Positions 17,099 through 26,515 of a DNA stretch of 64,000 nucleotides are shown piece by piece. Both the position numbers and the translations under genes were made by a program. The stretch spans positions 1 to 64,000 of the forward strand of contig NZ_JAODAB010000021.1 of NCBI RefSeq assembly GCF_025336485.1, in the 5' to 3' direction. Below the pieces are notes generated by a model. The model had not been told where the DNA came from. It ran no database searches and saw only the letters and a list, made by a program, of their open reading frames with translations. How positions within the stretch are numbered: the first letter of the stretch is position 1; each line of letters opens with the position of its first letter. The DNA comes from Pseudomonas citri. GTDB lineage: Bacteria; Pseudomonadota; Gammaproteobacteria; Pseudomonadales; Pseudomonadaceae.

Positions 17099-17722
17099 TT
17101 ACTCCTGGATCACATCCGCACCCTTGGGGATGTCGAACTTGAACTTGGACCCGGCGATCGGCTCGTTGGCCTTGACCCCGGTGAACAGGATATTGGTGCG
17201 CTGGCCGACGCTGTCGATCAGTTGCATGTCGTTGACCAGGCCGTTGCGGAACGACAGGCGCAGGCTGTCGAACAGGCTGTCCTTGGTCTTGGGCTTGAGG
17301 GTGAAATCAATCACGCCGCCGGCCTCCTTGGCACTGATGTCGAAGCTCTGGCTGATCTTGGAAATGTCCCCGGAAAGCAGCAGCGCCGGGGTCTGGGTCA
17401 GGCGCTGGTCGAGGGTCTTGATGGTGACCTGCTCCAGGTCCGGGTCCCACAGGGAAACCTTCTTGCCATCGGACACCATCAGTTGTTCGGCCGGCGCATC
17501 GGTGTGCCAATAGAACAGGCCAGGACGCTGCACCGCCATCTCGCCGGCGGTTTCCTGCAACTGGGTGCCGCTGCCATCGAGGGTCAGTTGGGAAAAACGT
17601 GCGGTCAGGGTCCGGGAACCGTCCAGCAACTGGGTCAGGCGGGCCACGTCCTTTTCCTCGGCGTGGGCCGACAAGGTGGTCAGGGCCAGTACGGGCAACA
17701 GCAACATGCGAATCAGGCGCAT
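17099..17722 (-). CDS. lolA: Outer-membrane lipoprotein carrier LolA
   Basis: A 207-residue periplasmic chaperone moving lipoproteins from LolCDE to LolB. The start at 17722 (MRLIRMLLLPVLALTTLSAHA) is preferred over an ATG four codons upstream because GAGG lies six bases before it. The signal peptide ends at SAHA. The core has LTARFSQLTLDGSGTQLQE and GLFYWHTDAPAEQLMVSDG, typical of the family. It is 56 bases downstream of ftsK. Confidence 0.95.
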   Translation of the reverse strand: MRLIRMLLLPVLALTTLSAHAEEKDVARLTQLLDGSRTLTARFSQLTLDGSGTQLQETAGEMAVQRPGLFYWHTDAPAEQLMVSDGKKVSLWDPDLEQVTIKTLDQRLTQTPALLLSGDISKISQSFDISAKEAGGVIDFTLKPKTKDSLFDSLRLSFRNGLVNDMQLIDSVGQRTNILFTGVKANEPIAGSKFKFDIPKGADVIQE

Positions 17723-17778
17723 GGGAGTCCTCATGAAGTCTTGGGGGGCGAGCAGCCTGTTTCCAGGCTGTCCGGTCG

Positions 17779-20244
17779 TTAGTCGCGCATAGGGCCCGGC
17801 GCCAATACTTCGCGCGAGCCATTGGTGTTCATGGCCGTCACGACCCCGGCCATTTCCATGGCCTCGATCATGCGTGCGGCGCGGTTGTAGCCGATCTTCA
17901 GCTTGCGCTGGACCGCTGAAATCGAAGCCCGGCGGCTTTCCAGGACGAACTGCACCGCTTCGTCGTAGAGCGCATCGGTTTCGGCATCTTCGTCGCCACC
18001 GCCGCCGCCCTCGAAGCCGCTGCCGGCTTCCTCGACGCCGTTGAGGATGTCGTCGTTGTACTCCGGCGCGCCGCGCAGTTTCCAGGCTTCCACCACGCGA
18101 TGGACCTCGTCGTCGGACACGAACGCACCGTGGACCCGAATCGGCAAGCTGGTGCCCGGTGGCATGTAGAGCATGTCACCGTGACCGAGCAGTTGCTCGG
18201 CGCCACCCTGGTCGATGATGGTCCGCGAATCGATCTTGCTCGACACCTGGAATGCCATGCGGGTCGGAATGTTGGCCTTGATCAGGCCAGTGATCACGTC
18301 CACCGACGGCCGCTGCGTAGCGAGGATCAGGTGAATACCCGCCGCACGGGCCTTCTGGGCAATACGGGCGATCAGTTCCTCGACCTTCTTGCCGACGATC
18401 ATCATCATGTCGGCGAATTCGTCGACCACCACCACGATGGTTGGCAGCTTGTGCAGCAATGGCGCTTCGTCGTGGATATTCTCGCGGTGATACAGCGGGT
18501 CGCTCAGCGGCGTGCCGGCTTCCTCGGCTTCCTTGACCTTGGCATTGAAGCCCGACAGGTTCCGCACCCCCAGCTTGGCCATCAGCTTGTAGCGGCGCTC
18601 CATCTCGGCGACGCTCCAGCGCAAGGCGTTGGCGGCGTCCTTCATGTCGGTGACCACCGGGCACAGCAAGTGCGGAATGCCTTCGTAGATCGACAATTCG
18701 AGCATTTTCGGGTCGATCATGATCAGCTTGGCGTCTTCCGGGCCGGACTTGAACAGGATCGACAGGATCATCGCGTTCACACCCACCGACTTACCGGAAC
18801 CGGTGGTACCGGCCACCAGCAGGTGGGGCATTTTCGCGAGGTCGGTGATGACCGGCTTGCCACCAATGTCGTGCCCCAGGGCCAGGGTGACCGGCGACTT
18901 GTGATTGTCGTACTCGGACGTCGACAGCACTTCGGAGAAGCGCACGATCTGCCGGTCCTCGTTGGGAATCTCGATACCCACCGTGGTCTTGCCAGGAATC
19001 ACTTCCACCACCCGCACGCTGGTCACCGCCAGGGAACGCGCCAGGTCCTTCGCCAGGTTGGCGATGCGGCTGACTTTCACGCCGGCGGCCGGCTGGATTT
19101 CGTAACGGGTGATGACCGGGCCTGGATGGATCGAATCCACCGCGACCTCGACCCCGAACTCCTTGAGCTTGATCTCCAGCAAGTGGCCGACGGCCGCCAG
19201 GGATTCGGGGGAATAGTTGAGCTGCTTCTTCTCGGCCGGGTCCAGGATGGAGATCGGCGGCAAGGTGCCTTCCACGGCGCTGTCGACGAACAACGGCGCC
19301 TGTTTTTCTTTCTGCACGCGCTTGCTCGGCTCCGGGGCCTTGGCCGGGGCCATGGCGATGACGGGCGGCACCTGCTTCTCGCGCTCGGACATGTGCTTGC
19401 TCAAGGCCTGTTCGCGCTCGATTAGGCGCTCCTTGACCTTGGCCTGCTCGCGCTTGTCCGGCACGATCGGGGCCACCACGTCATGGACCCGGTCGTCGAC
19501 TTCACGCAGTTGCGCCACCAGTTGCTTGCGCTCGGTGCGCGCTGCCCACCAGCGGTTCAGCGCGCCCTGGATCAGCTCGATCAGGTCCAGGGTGATCTTG
19601 CCGGTGACGTCCATGACCTTGAACCACGACAGGTCGGTGAACACCGTCAGGCCGAACAGGAACAAGGCGATGAACAGCAGCGTGCTGCCCTGGATATTCA
19701 GGGCGTTCCGGGCCAGGTCGCCGAGGCTTTCCCCCAACGCCCCACCCGCCCCGGCCGGCAAGCCAGTGGGGGCATGGAAATGGATATGGGCCAGCGCGGC
19801 CCCCGACAGCACCAGGAACACCAGGCCGATCAGGCGCCAGGAGAACAGCCAGCCGCTCCACTGCCACGGCTCATGGCGCTGGCGGAAGATCTGATAGGCC
19901 TTGATCGCCAGCAGCAGCGGGAAGATGTAGGCGAAGTAACCCAGCACCATGAACAGGATGTCGGCGCTGTAGGAACCGGCCGGACCGCCGAAGTTCTGCA
20001 CGTCGTCGATCTTGCTGTTGTGGCTCCAGCCCGGATCGTCCTTGCCGTAGGTCAGCAAGGCCATCATCAGGAACAGGCACAAGGCTCCGATGGCGATCAA
20101 TGCACCTTCCTTGAGCCGGTAGTGCAGTTGCTGGCGCCAGAGCGGAACGACTGTTTTGGGTGCTGCGGTGGATTTCTTCAAAACGCTTCTTTTCCTGCGC
20201 CAACGGCGCGTCCATCTGTTGAACGACGATAAAAAACTGCTCAT
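17779..20244 (-). CDS. ftsK: DNA translocase FtsK
   Basis: An 821-residue septal DNA translocase that aligns chromosome dimers at dif for XerCD. The N-terminal part has four to five membrane helices (about 45-220). A short linker follows, and then the motor has Walker A GTTGSGKSVGVNA, Walker B IVVVVDEFADMM and the C-terminal winged-helix gamma domain (AVQFVLESRRASISAVQRKL). The ATG at 20244 gives a 21-residue extension rich in Arg with a poor ribosome site; a TTG at 20181 (then KKSTAAPK) gives 800 residues, closer to other pseudomonads, and may be the real start. The linker is short compared with E. coli FtsK. Confidence 0.95.
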   Translation of the reverse strand: MSSFLSSFNRWTRRWRRKRSVLKKSTAAPKTVVPLWRQQLHYRLKEGALIAIGALCLFLMMALLTYGKDDPGWSHNSKIDDVQNFGGPAGSYSADILFMVLGYFAYIFPLLLAIKAYQIFRQRHEPWQWSGWLFSWRLIGLVFLVLSGAALAHIHFHAPTGLPAGAGGALGESLGDLARNALNIQGSTLLFIALFLFGLTVFTDLSWFKVMDVTGKITLDLIELIQGALNRWWAARTERKQLVAQLREVDDRVHDVVAPIVPDKREQAKVKERLIEREQALSKHMSEREKQVPPVIAMAPAKAPEPSKRVQKEKQAPLFVDSAVEGTLPPISILDPAEKKQLNYSPESLAAVGHLLEIKLKEFGVEVAVDSIHPGPVITRYEIQPAAGVKVSRIANLAKDLARSLAVTSVRVVEVIPGKTTVGIEIPNEDRQIVRFSEVLSTSEYDNHKSPVTLALGHDIGGKPVITDLAKMPHLLVAGTTGSGKSVGVNAMILSILFKSGPEDAKLIMIDPKMLELSIYEGIPHLLCPVVTDMKDAANALRWSVAEMERRYKLMAKLGVRNLSGFNAKVKEAEEAGTPLSDPLYHRENIHDEAPLLHKLPTIVVVVDEFADMMMIVGKKVEELIARIAQKARAAGIHLILATQRPSVDVITGLIKANIPTRMAFQVSSKIDSRTIIDQGGAEQLLGHGDMLYMPPGTSLPIRVHGAFVSDDEVHRVVEAWKLRGAPEYNDDILNGVEEAGSGFEGGGGGDEDAETDALYDEAVQFVLESRRASISAVQRKLKIGYNRAARMIEAMEMAGVVTAMNTNGSREVLAPGPMRD

Positions 20245-20501
20245 CCGAGCAGGTAAAAAAAGTGAATGCGCACAACCGGTACTACTTTTACCACTGTGGC
20301 AGTCATCCCGAAAACCGCAGGTGTTGCCGAAGGTTGTGATCTTTAGCCCATCCTGCGTTCAAAACTCAAGCATTGTACGGGTTTGTCGGCCCCAAGGCAT
20401 TGCCCGCACGCCTGGCTACCAGCATAGCCAAAAACGGAATGCGCAAGCCCCAATTGGAGCATGCATTGTCTTTTGTGACAAAGGCTTATGAGGTGTTTTT
20501 T

Positions 20502-21461
20502 ATGAGCGAAGTGAAGCATTCACGCCTGATCATTCTCGGTTCCGGCCCAGCCGGCTACAGCGCTGCCGTCTATGCCGCCCGCGCCAACCTCAAACCCGTT
20601 GTCATCACCGGCCTGCAAGCCGGCGGTCAACTCACCACCACGGTGGAAGTCGACAACTGGCCCGGCGATGTCGAGGGCCTGACCGGCCCGGTATTGATGG
20701 AGCGCATGCAACGGCACGCCGAGCGCTTCGACACACAGATCGTCTACGACCACATCCACACTGCCAAGTTGCAGCAACGCCCGTTCGAACTCATTGGCGA
20801 CAGCGGCACCTATACCTGCGATGCGCTGATCATCGCCACCGGCGCGTCGGCCCAATACCTGGGCCTTCCCTCGGAAGAAACCTTCGCCGGCAAAGGCGTT
20901 TCCGCCTGCGCAACCTGCGACGGTTTTTTCTACCGCAACCAGGTGGTGGCCGTGGTCGGTGGCGGCAATACCGCAGTCGAGGAAGCCCTGTACCTGTCCA
21001 ACATCGCCAAGCGAGTGCACCTGATCCACCGCCGCGAAAAGCTGCGTTCGGAGAAGATCTTGCAGGACAAACTCTTCGACAAGGCGACCAACGGCAACAT
21101 CCAACTGCACTGGAACCAGAACCTGGATGAAATCCTGGGCGATGCCAGTGGCGTGACCGGCGCGCGCCTGCGTAACAGCCAGAGCGGTGAAACCACCACG
21201 CTGGACCTGGCCGGGGTATTCATCGCCATCGGTCATAAACCCAACACCGACTTGTTTCAGGGCCAGCTGACGATGCACAACGGTTACTTGCGTGTACGCG
21301 GCGGCAGCGAGGGTAACGCCACCGCCACAGACATCGACGGGGTGTTCGCCGCGGGCGACGTGGCCGACCACATCTATCGCCAGGCTGTCACCTCGGCCGG
21401 CGCCGGCTGCATGGCCGCGCTCGATGCCGAGAAGTATCTCGATGACATTCCAGCCGTTTGA
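20502..21461 (+). CDS. trxB: Thioredoxin reductase
   Basis: A 319-residue FAD enzyme reducing thioredoxin with NADPH. The redox motif CATC is at Cys136-Cys139, the FAD motif GSGPAGYSAAVYAA at residues 13-26, the NADPH site VGGGNTAVEEALYL and the C-terminal FAAGDVADHIYRQAVT. The start MSEVKHSRLI at 20502 follows GAGGTG at 20490; codons upstream in frame are not family-like. It is divergent from ftsK across a 257-base region. Confidence 0.96.
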   Translation: MSEVKHSRLIILGSGPAGYSAAVYAARANLKPVVITGLQAGGQLTTTVEVDNWPGDVEGLTGPVLMERMQRHAERFDTQIVYDHIHTAKLQQRPFELIGDSGTYTCDALIIATGASAQYLGLPSEETFAGKGVSACATCDGFFYRNQVVAVVGGGNTAVEEALYLSNIAKRVHLIHRREKLRSEKILQDKLFDKATNGNIQLHWNQNLDEILGDASGVTGARLRNSQSGETTTLDLAGVFIAIGHKPNTDLFQGQLTMHNGYLRVRGGSEGNATATDIDGVFAAGDVADHIYRQAVTSAGAGCMAALDAEKYLDDIPAV

Positions 21462-21486
21462 CGGTTATCTTTGGACAAGCGCTGAT

Positions 21487-21518
21487 TTATGGCGAGGGGG
21501 CTCACCCCCTTGCTATAA
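21487..21518. repeat. REP-like hairpin after trxB
   Basis: TTATGGCGAGGGGGCTCACC and its continuation CCCTTGCTATAA form a long stem (GCGAGGGGG with CCCCCTTGC, extended by TTAT/ATAA). It resembles the GTGGCGAGGG REP family and may also act as a transcription end for trxB. Confidence 0.65.
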
Positions 21519-21569
21519 ATCATCCGCGCAAGAGCCCACCGCCCTCCCCTCCTGCATGTCCGGACAACG

Positions 21570-22250
21570 ATGCTGACTTGGTTACAACGCAACACGTTCG
21601 CTTTTCCACCCTTGGAAAAAGCCATGCGCGACCCTAACGGGTTGCTGGCCGCCGGCGGCGATCTGTCTGCCGACCGACTGATCCAGGCCTATCGCCACGG
21701 CTGCTTTCCCTGGTTCTCCGAGGGCCAGCCCATTCTCTGGTGGTCACCGGATCCGCGCACGGTGCTGTTTCCCGACGAATTGCACGTCTCGCGCAGCCTC
21801 GGCAAGCTCTTGCGCAAGCGCCGCTACGAAGTGACCTTCGACAAGGACTTTGCCGCGGTCATCAAGGCCTGCGCGGCACCGCGCGAGTATGCCGAAGGCA
21901 CTTGGATCACCGAGGCCATGCAAACCGCCTATCTGGAATTGCATCGCCGTGGCTTCGCCCATTCGGTGGAGGTCTGGGACCATGGCGCGTTGGTGGGCGG
22001 CCTGTACGGCCTGGCGATGGGCCAGCTGTTTTTCGGCGAGTCCATGTTCAGCCGGGCCGACAATGCGTCGAAATTCGGCTTCGCCACCCTGGTCCAACAC
22101 CTCAAGGAGGCCGGTTTTGTCCTGATAGACTGCCAGATGCCCACCGAGCACCTGCACAGCCTGGGCGCTCGCTCGATCCCACGCCAGGCATTTGCCGACT
22201 ACCTCAAGGCACATCTGGACCAGCCCAACCACGCGACATGGGTTTGCTGA
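21570..22250 (+). CDS. aat: Leucyl/phenylalanyl-tRNA-protein transferase
   Basis: A 226-residue enzyme of the N-end rule pathway that adds Leu or Phe to proteins with N-terminal Arg or Lys, marking them for ClpS-ClpAP. Family blocks include FPPLEKAMRDPNGLLAAGGD, AYRHGCFPWFSEGQPILWWSPDPR, EGTWITEAMQTAYLELHRRG and GESMFSRADNASKF. It is followed after 57 bases by bpt, which encodes the second aminoacyl transferase, and clpS and clpA are close by. Confidence 0.96.
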   Translation: MLTWLQRNTFAFPPLEKAMRDPNGLLAAGGDLSADRLIQAYRHGCFPWFSEGQPILWWSPDPRTVLFPDELHVSRSLGKLLRKRRYEVTFDKDFAAVIKACAAPREYAEGTWITEAMQTAYLELHRRGFAHSVEVWDHGALVGGLYGLAMGQLFFGESMFSRADNASKFGFATLVQHLKEAGFVLIDCQMPTEHLHSLGARSIPRQAFADYLKAHLDQPNHATWVC

Positions 22251-22307
22251 GCGACATTGGCGCGCGTGGCTTACAATTAAATTCAAAGCTTATCCCGAGG
22301 GTTGATC

Positions 22308-23015
22308 ATGACCGAGTTGGCGCGCTTGAAGTTCTATGCCACTCAACCCCACTCTTGCAGTTACCTGCCCGAGGAGCAGGCCACGACGCTGTTCCTCGAC
22401 CCTAGCCAGCCCATGGATGTGCATGTCTACGCAGACCTGTCGGAAATGGGCTTTCGTCGTAGCGGCGATCATCTCTACCGGCCCCATTGCCAACATTGCA
22501 ATGCGTGCGTTCCGGCACGCATCCCCGTGGCTCAATTTACCCCCAACCGCCAGCAGAAGCGCATCTTCAAGCGCAACGCCGACCTGCAGGTACGGCCGAC
22601 CAAGCCGCAATTCAACGAGGAATACTTCGACCTGTACCAACGCTACATCGAGCAGCGACATGCCGACGGCGACATGTACCCGCCCAGCCGCGATCAGTTC
22701 TCGACCTTCCTGGTGCGCGACCTGCCGTTTTCCCGCTTCTACGAATTCCGCCTCGAAGGAAGGCTGGTGGCCATTGCCGTCACAGACCTTTTGCCCAATG
22801 GGCTTTCAGCGGTGTACACGTTCTATGAGCCGGACGAAGAGCGACGCAGCCTGGGGCGCTTTGCCATCCTCTGGCAGATCAATGAAACCCGGCGACTCGG
22901 GCTGGACGCGGTGTACCTGGGCTATTGGATCAAGAACTGCAAGAAGATGAACTACAAGACCCAATACCGCCCTATCGAACTGCTGATTAACCAGCGCTGG
23001 GTTGTCCTTAACTAG
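22308..23015 (+). CDS. bpt: Aspartate/glutamate leucyltransferase (Bpt, ATE1-like)
   Basis: A 235-residue bacterial protein transferase adding Leu to N-terminal Asp or Glu. The ATE1-like cysteines are present in PHSCSYLPEEQA and PHCQHCNACVPARIPVAQF, and the C-terminal GNAT-like part contains YTFYEPDEERRSLGRFAILWQ and GYWIKNCKKMNYK. GAGGG lies before the ATG at 22308. Its TAG stop is part of the CTAG that borders the MITE at 23016-23154, so the insertion has left the coding sequence intact. Confidence 0.93.
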   Translation: MTELARLKFYATQPHSCSYLPEEQATTLFLDPSQPMDVHVYADLSEMGFRRSGDHLYRPHCQHCNACVPARIPVAQFTPNRQQKRIFKRNADLQVRPTKPQFNEEYFDLYQRYIEQRHADGDMYPPSRDQFSTFLVRDLPFSRFYEFRLEGRLVAIAVTDLLPNGLSAVYTFYEPDEERRSLGRFAILWQINETRRLGLDAVYLGYWIKNCKKMNYKTQYRPIELLINQRWVVLN

Positions 23016-23154
23016 GTTTTGTACGAAAAGTCGCCGAGTGGCGATCAGGCAAGGCGAAAACAGGCGAGGAAGCGGAGTGTACTGGAGTACATGAGCATTC
23101 CGAGCCTGTTTTCAACGCAGCATGATCGTCGCGCAGGCACTTTTCGTGCAAAAC
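23016..23154. mobile_element. 139-bp MITE flanked by CTAG
   Basis: Outer ends GTTTTGTACGAAAAGT and ACTTTTCGTGCAAAAC are inverted repeats, 15 of 16 bases matching. CTAG lies directly on both sides (23012-23015 and 23155-23158), consistent with a target duplication. Inside, AAAACAGGC and GCCTGTTTT form a second pair. No gene is encoded. It sits between bpt and infA, about ten bases before the candidate infA promoter. It is probably mobilised by a transposase elsewhere; a solitary end of the same type is at 55489-55501. Confidence 0.8.
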
Positions 23155-23164
23155 CTAGAACCTC

Positions 23165-23194
23165 TTGGCTTGCACCCCCTTTTTCGGGCACAAT
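23165..23194 (+). promoter_or_regulatory. Candidate infA promoter
   Basis: TTGGCT (23165-23170) and CACAAT (23189-23194) are separated by 18 bases, a reasonable sigma-70 arrangement about 65 bases before the infA start. It lies immediately after the MITE. Confidence 0.4.
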
Positions 23195-23258
23195 GCACGC
23201 CGCTTTTGCCTGGCGCAGTTGCACCGGGCCATTCATTGGATACCGAGGGCTTTACTGC

Positions 23259-23477
23259 ATGTCGAAAGAAGACAGCTTCGAAATGGAAGGCACTGTCGTC
23301 GACACCCTGCCCAACACCATGTTTCGCGTGGAGTTGGAAAACGGGCACGTCGTAACCGCGCACATCTCCGGCAAGATGCGCAAGAACTACATCCGTATTC
23401 TTACCGGCGACAAAGTGCGCGTCGAGCTGACGCCCTATGACTTGAGCAAAGGGCGCATCACTTACCGCGCTCGCTAA
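23259..23477 (+). CDS. infA: Translation initiation factor IF-1
   Basis: A 72-residue OB-fold factor binding the ribosomal A site during initiation. The sequence [19 protein letters not shown] to [10 protein letters not shown] is the full-length family. It is monocistronic, with an intrinsic terminator 15 bases after the stop. Confidence 0.98.
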
Positions 23478-23492
23478 CAAGTCAATACAAGA

Positions 23493-23517
23493 CGCCCGGC
23501 CAATGCCGGGCGTTTTT
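23493..23517 (+). terminator. infA terminator
   Basis: Stem CGCCCGGC/GCCGGGCG (23493-23500 and 23505-23512), loop CAAT, followed by TTTTT. Confidence 0.9.
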
Positions 23518-23580
23518 GTTTGTCGGAATTGGCGGCGAACTCAATCCAGTGCCCACCAGGACAAACCAGGGCCTGGAACA

Positions 23581-23605
23581 GCAAAAAGGCGCCTTTCGGC
23601 GCCTT
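23581..23605 (-). terminator. clpA terminator
   Basis: Stem AAGGCGCC/GGCGCCTT (23586-23593 and 23598-23605). Read on the minus strand it has loop GAAA and is followed by a T-run (AAAAA at 23583-23587 on the plus strand). It lies 22 bases after the clpA stop. Confidence 0.85.
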
Positions 23606-23626
23606 CTGCTTTATTACAGCTAACGA

Positions 23627-25897
23627 TCAAGCCATTTCGGCCGTGGTTTCGAAGTCGAAGGTCAGCTCGCCGTCCTTGATATCGATGTGCACCACACCGC
23701 CATGCTCGGCCAGTTCGCCGAAGAGGATTTCTTCGGCCAGCGGACGCTTGATCTTGTCCTGGATCAGGCGAGCCATCGGCCGCGCACCCATCGCCGTATC
23801 GTAGCCACCTTCGGCCAGCCAGCTGCGCGCCGCATCGGTAACTTCCAGCAGGACCCGCTTGTCTTCGAGCTGCGCCTGGAGTTCGGTGAGGAACTTGTCC
23901 ACCACGCTCTTGATGACCTCATGGCTGAGGCGACCAAATTGAATAATGGTGTCCAGGCGGTTGCGGAACTCCGGCGTGAAGCTCTTCTTGATCACTTCCA
24001 TCGCATCGGACGAATGATCCTGATGAGTGAAACCGATCGAAGCACGCGCCGCGGTTTCGGCACCGGCGTTGGTGGTCATGATGAGAATGACGTTGCGGAA
24101 GTCCGCCTTGCGCCCGTTGTTGTCAGTCAGCGTACCGTGATCCATGACCTGCAGGAGCAGGTTGAAGACTTCCGGATGCGCCTTCTCGATTTCATCGAGC
24201 AGCAACACACAATGCGGTTGCTTGGTAATGGCCTCGGTCAACAGGCCACCCTGGTCGAAACCGACATAGCCCGGAGGCGCACCGATCAGACGCGATACAG
24301 TGTGGCGCTCCATGTACTCGGACATGTCGAACCGTACCAGCTCGATCCCCATCGCCTTGGCCAGTTGCCGCGCGGCCTCGGTCTTGCCGACACCGGTAGG
24401 ACCGGCGAACAGGAACGAACCCACTGGCTTGTCCGGCGATTTGAGACCGGCGCGGGACAGCTTGATGGCGGTCGACAGCGAGTCGATGGCCGCATCCTGG
24501 CCGAACACTGTCAGCTTGAGATCGCGTTCCAGGTTACGCAGCAGTTCCTTGTCGGAACTGGTGACATGTTTCGGTGGAATCCGCGCGATTTTCGCCACGA
24601 TGTCCTCGACCTGGGGTACCTCGATGCGCTTGACGCGTTTTTCCGCAGGTTGCAGGCGCTGATAGGCACCCGCTTCGTCGATCACATCGATGGCCTTGTC
24701 CGGCATGTGCCGGTCGTTGATGTAACGCGAGGCCAGCTCAGCCGCCGCGCGCAGGGCTTCATCGCTGTATTCGATGTTGTGGTGCAGCTCGAAACGCCCT
24801 TTCAGGCCGCGCAGGATACCAATGGTGTCCTCCACCGAAGGCTCCGACACATCGACCTTCTGGAAACGCCGGGCCAGGGCACGGTCTTTCTCGAAGATCC
24901 CGCGAAATTCCTGGAATGTCGTCGAACCAATGCAACGGATGTCGCCTGACGAAAGCAGCGGCTTCAGCAGGTTCGAAGCATCCATGACACCACCCGACGC
25001 CGCCCCGGCACCGATGATGGTGTGGATCTCGTCGATGAACAGGATCGCCTGCGGACGCTTTTTAAGCTCGCCGAGCAACGCCTTGAAGCGCTTCTCGAAA
25101 TCGCCGCGGTATTTGGTACCGGCCAGCAGGGCTCCCAGGTCCAGGGAATACACCACGCTGTTGGCCAGCAGGTCCGGGATCTGGTTGTCGACAATGCGCT
25201 TGGCCAGGCCTTCGGCAATGGCGGTCTTGCCTACGCCCGCCTCGCCCACCAGCAACGGGTTGTTCTTGCGCCGCCGGGCCAGGATCTGCGCAACGCGCTC
25301 GACTTCGGCCTCGCGCCCGACCAGCGGATCGATACGGCCCTGGCGCGCCAGCTCATTCAGGTTACTGGCATAGGCGTCCAGCGGATTACCCGATGAAGAA
25401 GACTCTCCGCCCTCCTCATCCTGCATGTCCTGCTCACCCTCGGAATGATCGCCATGCCCCGGCACCTTGGAAATGCCATGGGCGATGTAGTTGACGACAT
25501 CGATGCGCGCAACGCTCTGCTGCTTGAGCAGGAACACCGCCTGGCTTTCCTGTTCACTGAAAATGGCGACCAGCACGTTGGCACCGGTGACTTCCCGCTT
25601 ACCCGAGCTCTGTACATGAAAGACAGCACGCTGCAAGACACGCTGGAAGCCCAGGGTTGGCTGGGTTTCCCGATCTTCGTCATGAACGGGGATCAGTGGC
25701 GTGGTGGAGTCGATGAACTCCTGCAGGTCATGCTTGAGTTTGTCGAGGTTCGCGCCGCAGGCCCGTAAAACGGTGGCAGCGGCCTCGTTATCCAATAGGG
25801 CCAGCAACAGGTGTTCGACGGTCATGAATTCATGACGCTTCGAACGAGCCTCCTTGAAGGCAAGATTGAGGGTGACTTCGAGCTCGCGGTTTAACAT
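23627..25897 (-). CDS. clpA: ATP-dependent Clp protease ATP-binding subunit ClpA
   Basis: A 756-residue unfoldase feeding substrates to ClpP. The N-domain (about 1-145, MLNRELEVTLNLAFKEAR) binds ClpS; a Ser/Glu-rich linker (EGEQDMQDEEGGESSSSG) follows. D1 has Walker A GEAGVGKTAIAEG and D2 has GPTGVGKTEAARQ. The IGL-type ClpP-binding loop is expected in D2. It is preceded by clpS on the same strand with a 29-base gap, forming the N-end rule degradation unit with aat and bpt. Confidence 0.97.
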   Translation of the reverse strand: MLNRELEVTLNLAFKEARSKRHEFMTVEHLLLALLDNEAAATVLRACGANLDKLKHDLQEFIDSTTPLIPVHDEDRETQPTLGFQRVLQRAVFHVQSSGKREVTGANVLVAIFSEQESQAVFLLKQQSVARIDVVNYIAHGISKVPGHGDHSEGEQDMQDEEGGESSSSGNPLDAYASNLNELARQGRIDPLVGREAEVERVAQILARRRKNNPLLVGEAGVGKTAIAEGLAKRIVDNQIPDLLANSVVYSLDLGALLAGTKYRGDFEKRFKALLGELKKRPQAILFIDEIHTIIGAGAASGGVMDASNLLKPLLSSGDIRCIGSTTFQEFRGIFEKDRALARRFQKVDVSEPSVEDTIGILRGLKGRFELHHNIEYSDEALRAAAELASRYINDRHMPDKAIDVIDEAGAYQRLQPAEKRVKRIEVPQVEDIVAKIARIPPKHVTSSDKELLRNLERDLKLTVFGQDAAIDSLSTAIKLSRAGLKSPDKPVGSFLFAGPTGVGKTEAARQLAKAMGIELVRFDMSEYMERHTVSRLIGAPPGYVGFDQGGLLTEAITKQPHCVLLLDEIEKAHPEVFNLLLQVMDHGTLTDNNGRKADFRNVILIMTTNAGAETAARASIGFTHQDHSSDAMEVIKKSFTPEFRNRLDTIIQFGRLSHEVIKSVVDKFLTELQAQLEDKRVLLEVTDAARSWLAEGGYDTAMGARPMARLIQDKIKRPLAEEILFGELAEHGGVVHIDIKDGELTFDFETTAEMA

Positions 25898-25926
25898 AGC
25901 TTCACCTCATACCCAAGTGGTCGGCG

Positions 25927-26289
25927 TTAACCGTCCTTCTCGATTTCACAGAGTAGCGGATGCTGGCTTTCCCGGGCGTACTGGTTGACCTGCATGGCCT
26001 TTGTCTCGGCGATGTCGCGGGTAAACACTCCACATACTGCCCGTCCCTCTGTATGAACGGCCAGCATGACCTTGGTCGCCAGCTCGCGATTCAGGTTGAA
26101 AAACACCTCGAGCACTTCGACGACGAAATCCATCGGTGTGTAGTCATCGTTGAACAAAACCACCTTGTACATCGGTGGCGCCTGCAATGCCGGCTTTGCT
26201 TCCTGAACAGCAACGCCGGCGGAATCGTCGTCGTGTAGATCCGGGCGATCCTGATTGAATGTTAGTCGAATCTGGCTGACTGCATGCAT
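25927..26289 (-). CDS. clpS: ClpA adaptor protein ClpS
   Basis: A 120-residue adaptor that binds N-terminal Leu, Phe, Tyr or Trp of N-degron substrates and delivers them to ClpAP. The core MYKVVLFNDDYTPMDFVVEV, HTEGRAVCGVFTRDIAETK and the flexible acidic N-terminus are present. It is the first gene of clpS-clpA and is divergent from cspD across 226 bases. Confidence 0.96.
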   Translation of the reverse strand: MHAVSQIRLTFNQDRPDLHDDDSAGVAVQEAKPALQAPPMYKVVLFNDDYTPMDFVVEVLEVFFNLNRELATKVMLAVHTEGRAVCGVFTRDIAETKAMQVNQYARESQHPLLCEIEKDG

Positions 26290-26515
26290 GGAAAGAAAGG
26301 TTCGTTTAGTTGGCGAATACAGTGATGGGGGCGCTTGAGGGTGATTTCAACCACGACCACCCGGCCACCTTGACTATCGGCAAATCGGTGTTACAACCAA
26401 TAGAGCCCATCGTGGGTTAAAAAGGTCCGTGGAATCTATCCTGTTTACAAGATTAGCCTGCGGATGGACTGGATGATACTCCAGTGATGGAGTGCATTGC
26501 AGAGGGATATGATTT

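Noticed and set aside
23478..23626. A tRNA gene in the infA-clpA gap
   Set aside because: I looked because tRNA-Ser often lies near infA in related genomes, but no cloverleaf or T-loop is seen; the gap holds only two terminators.
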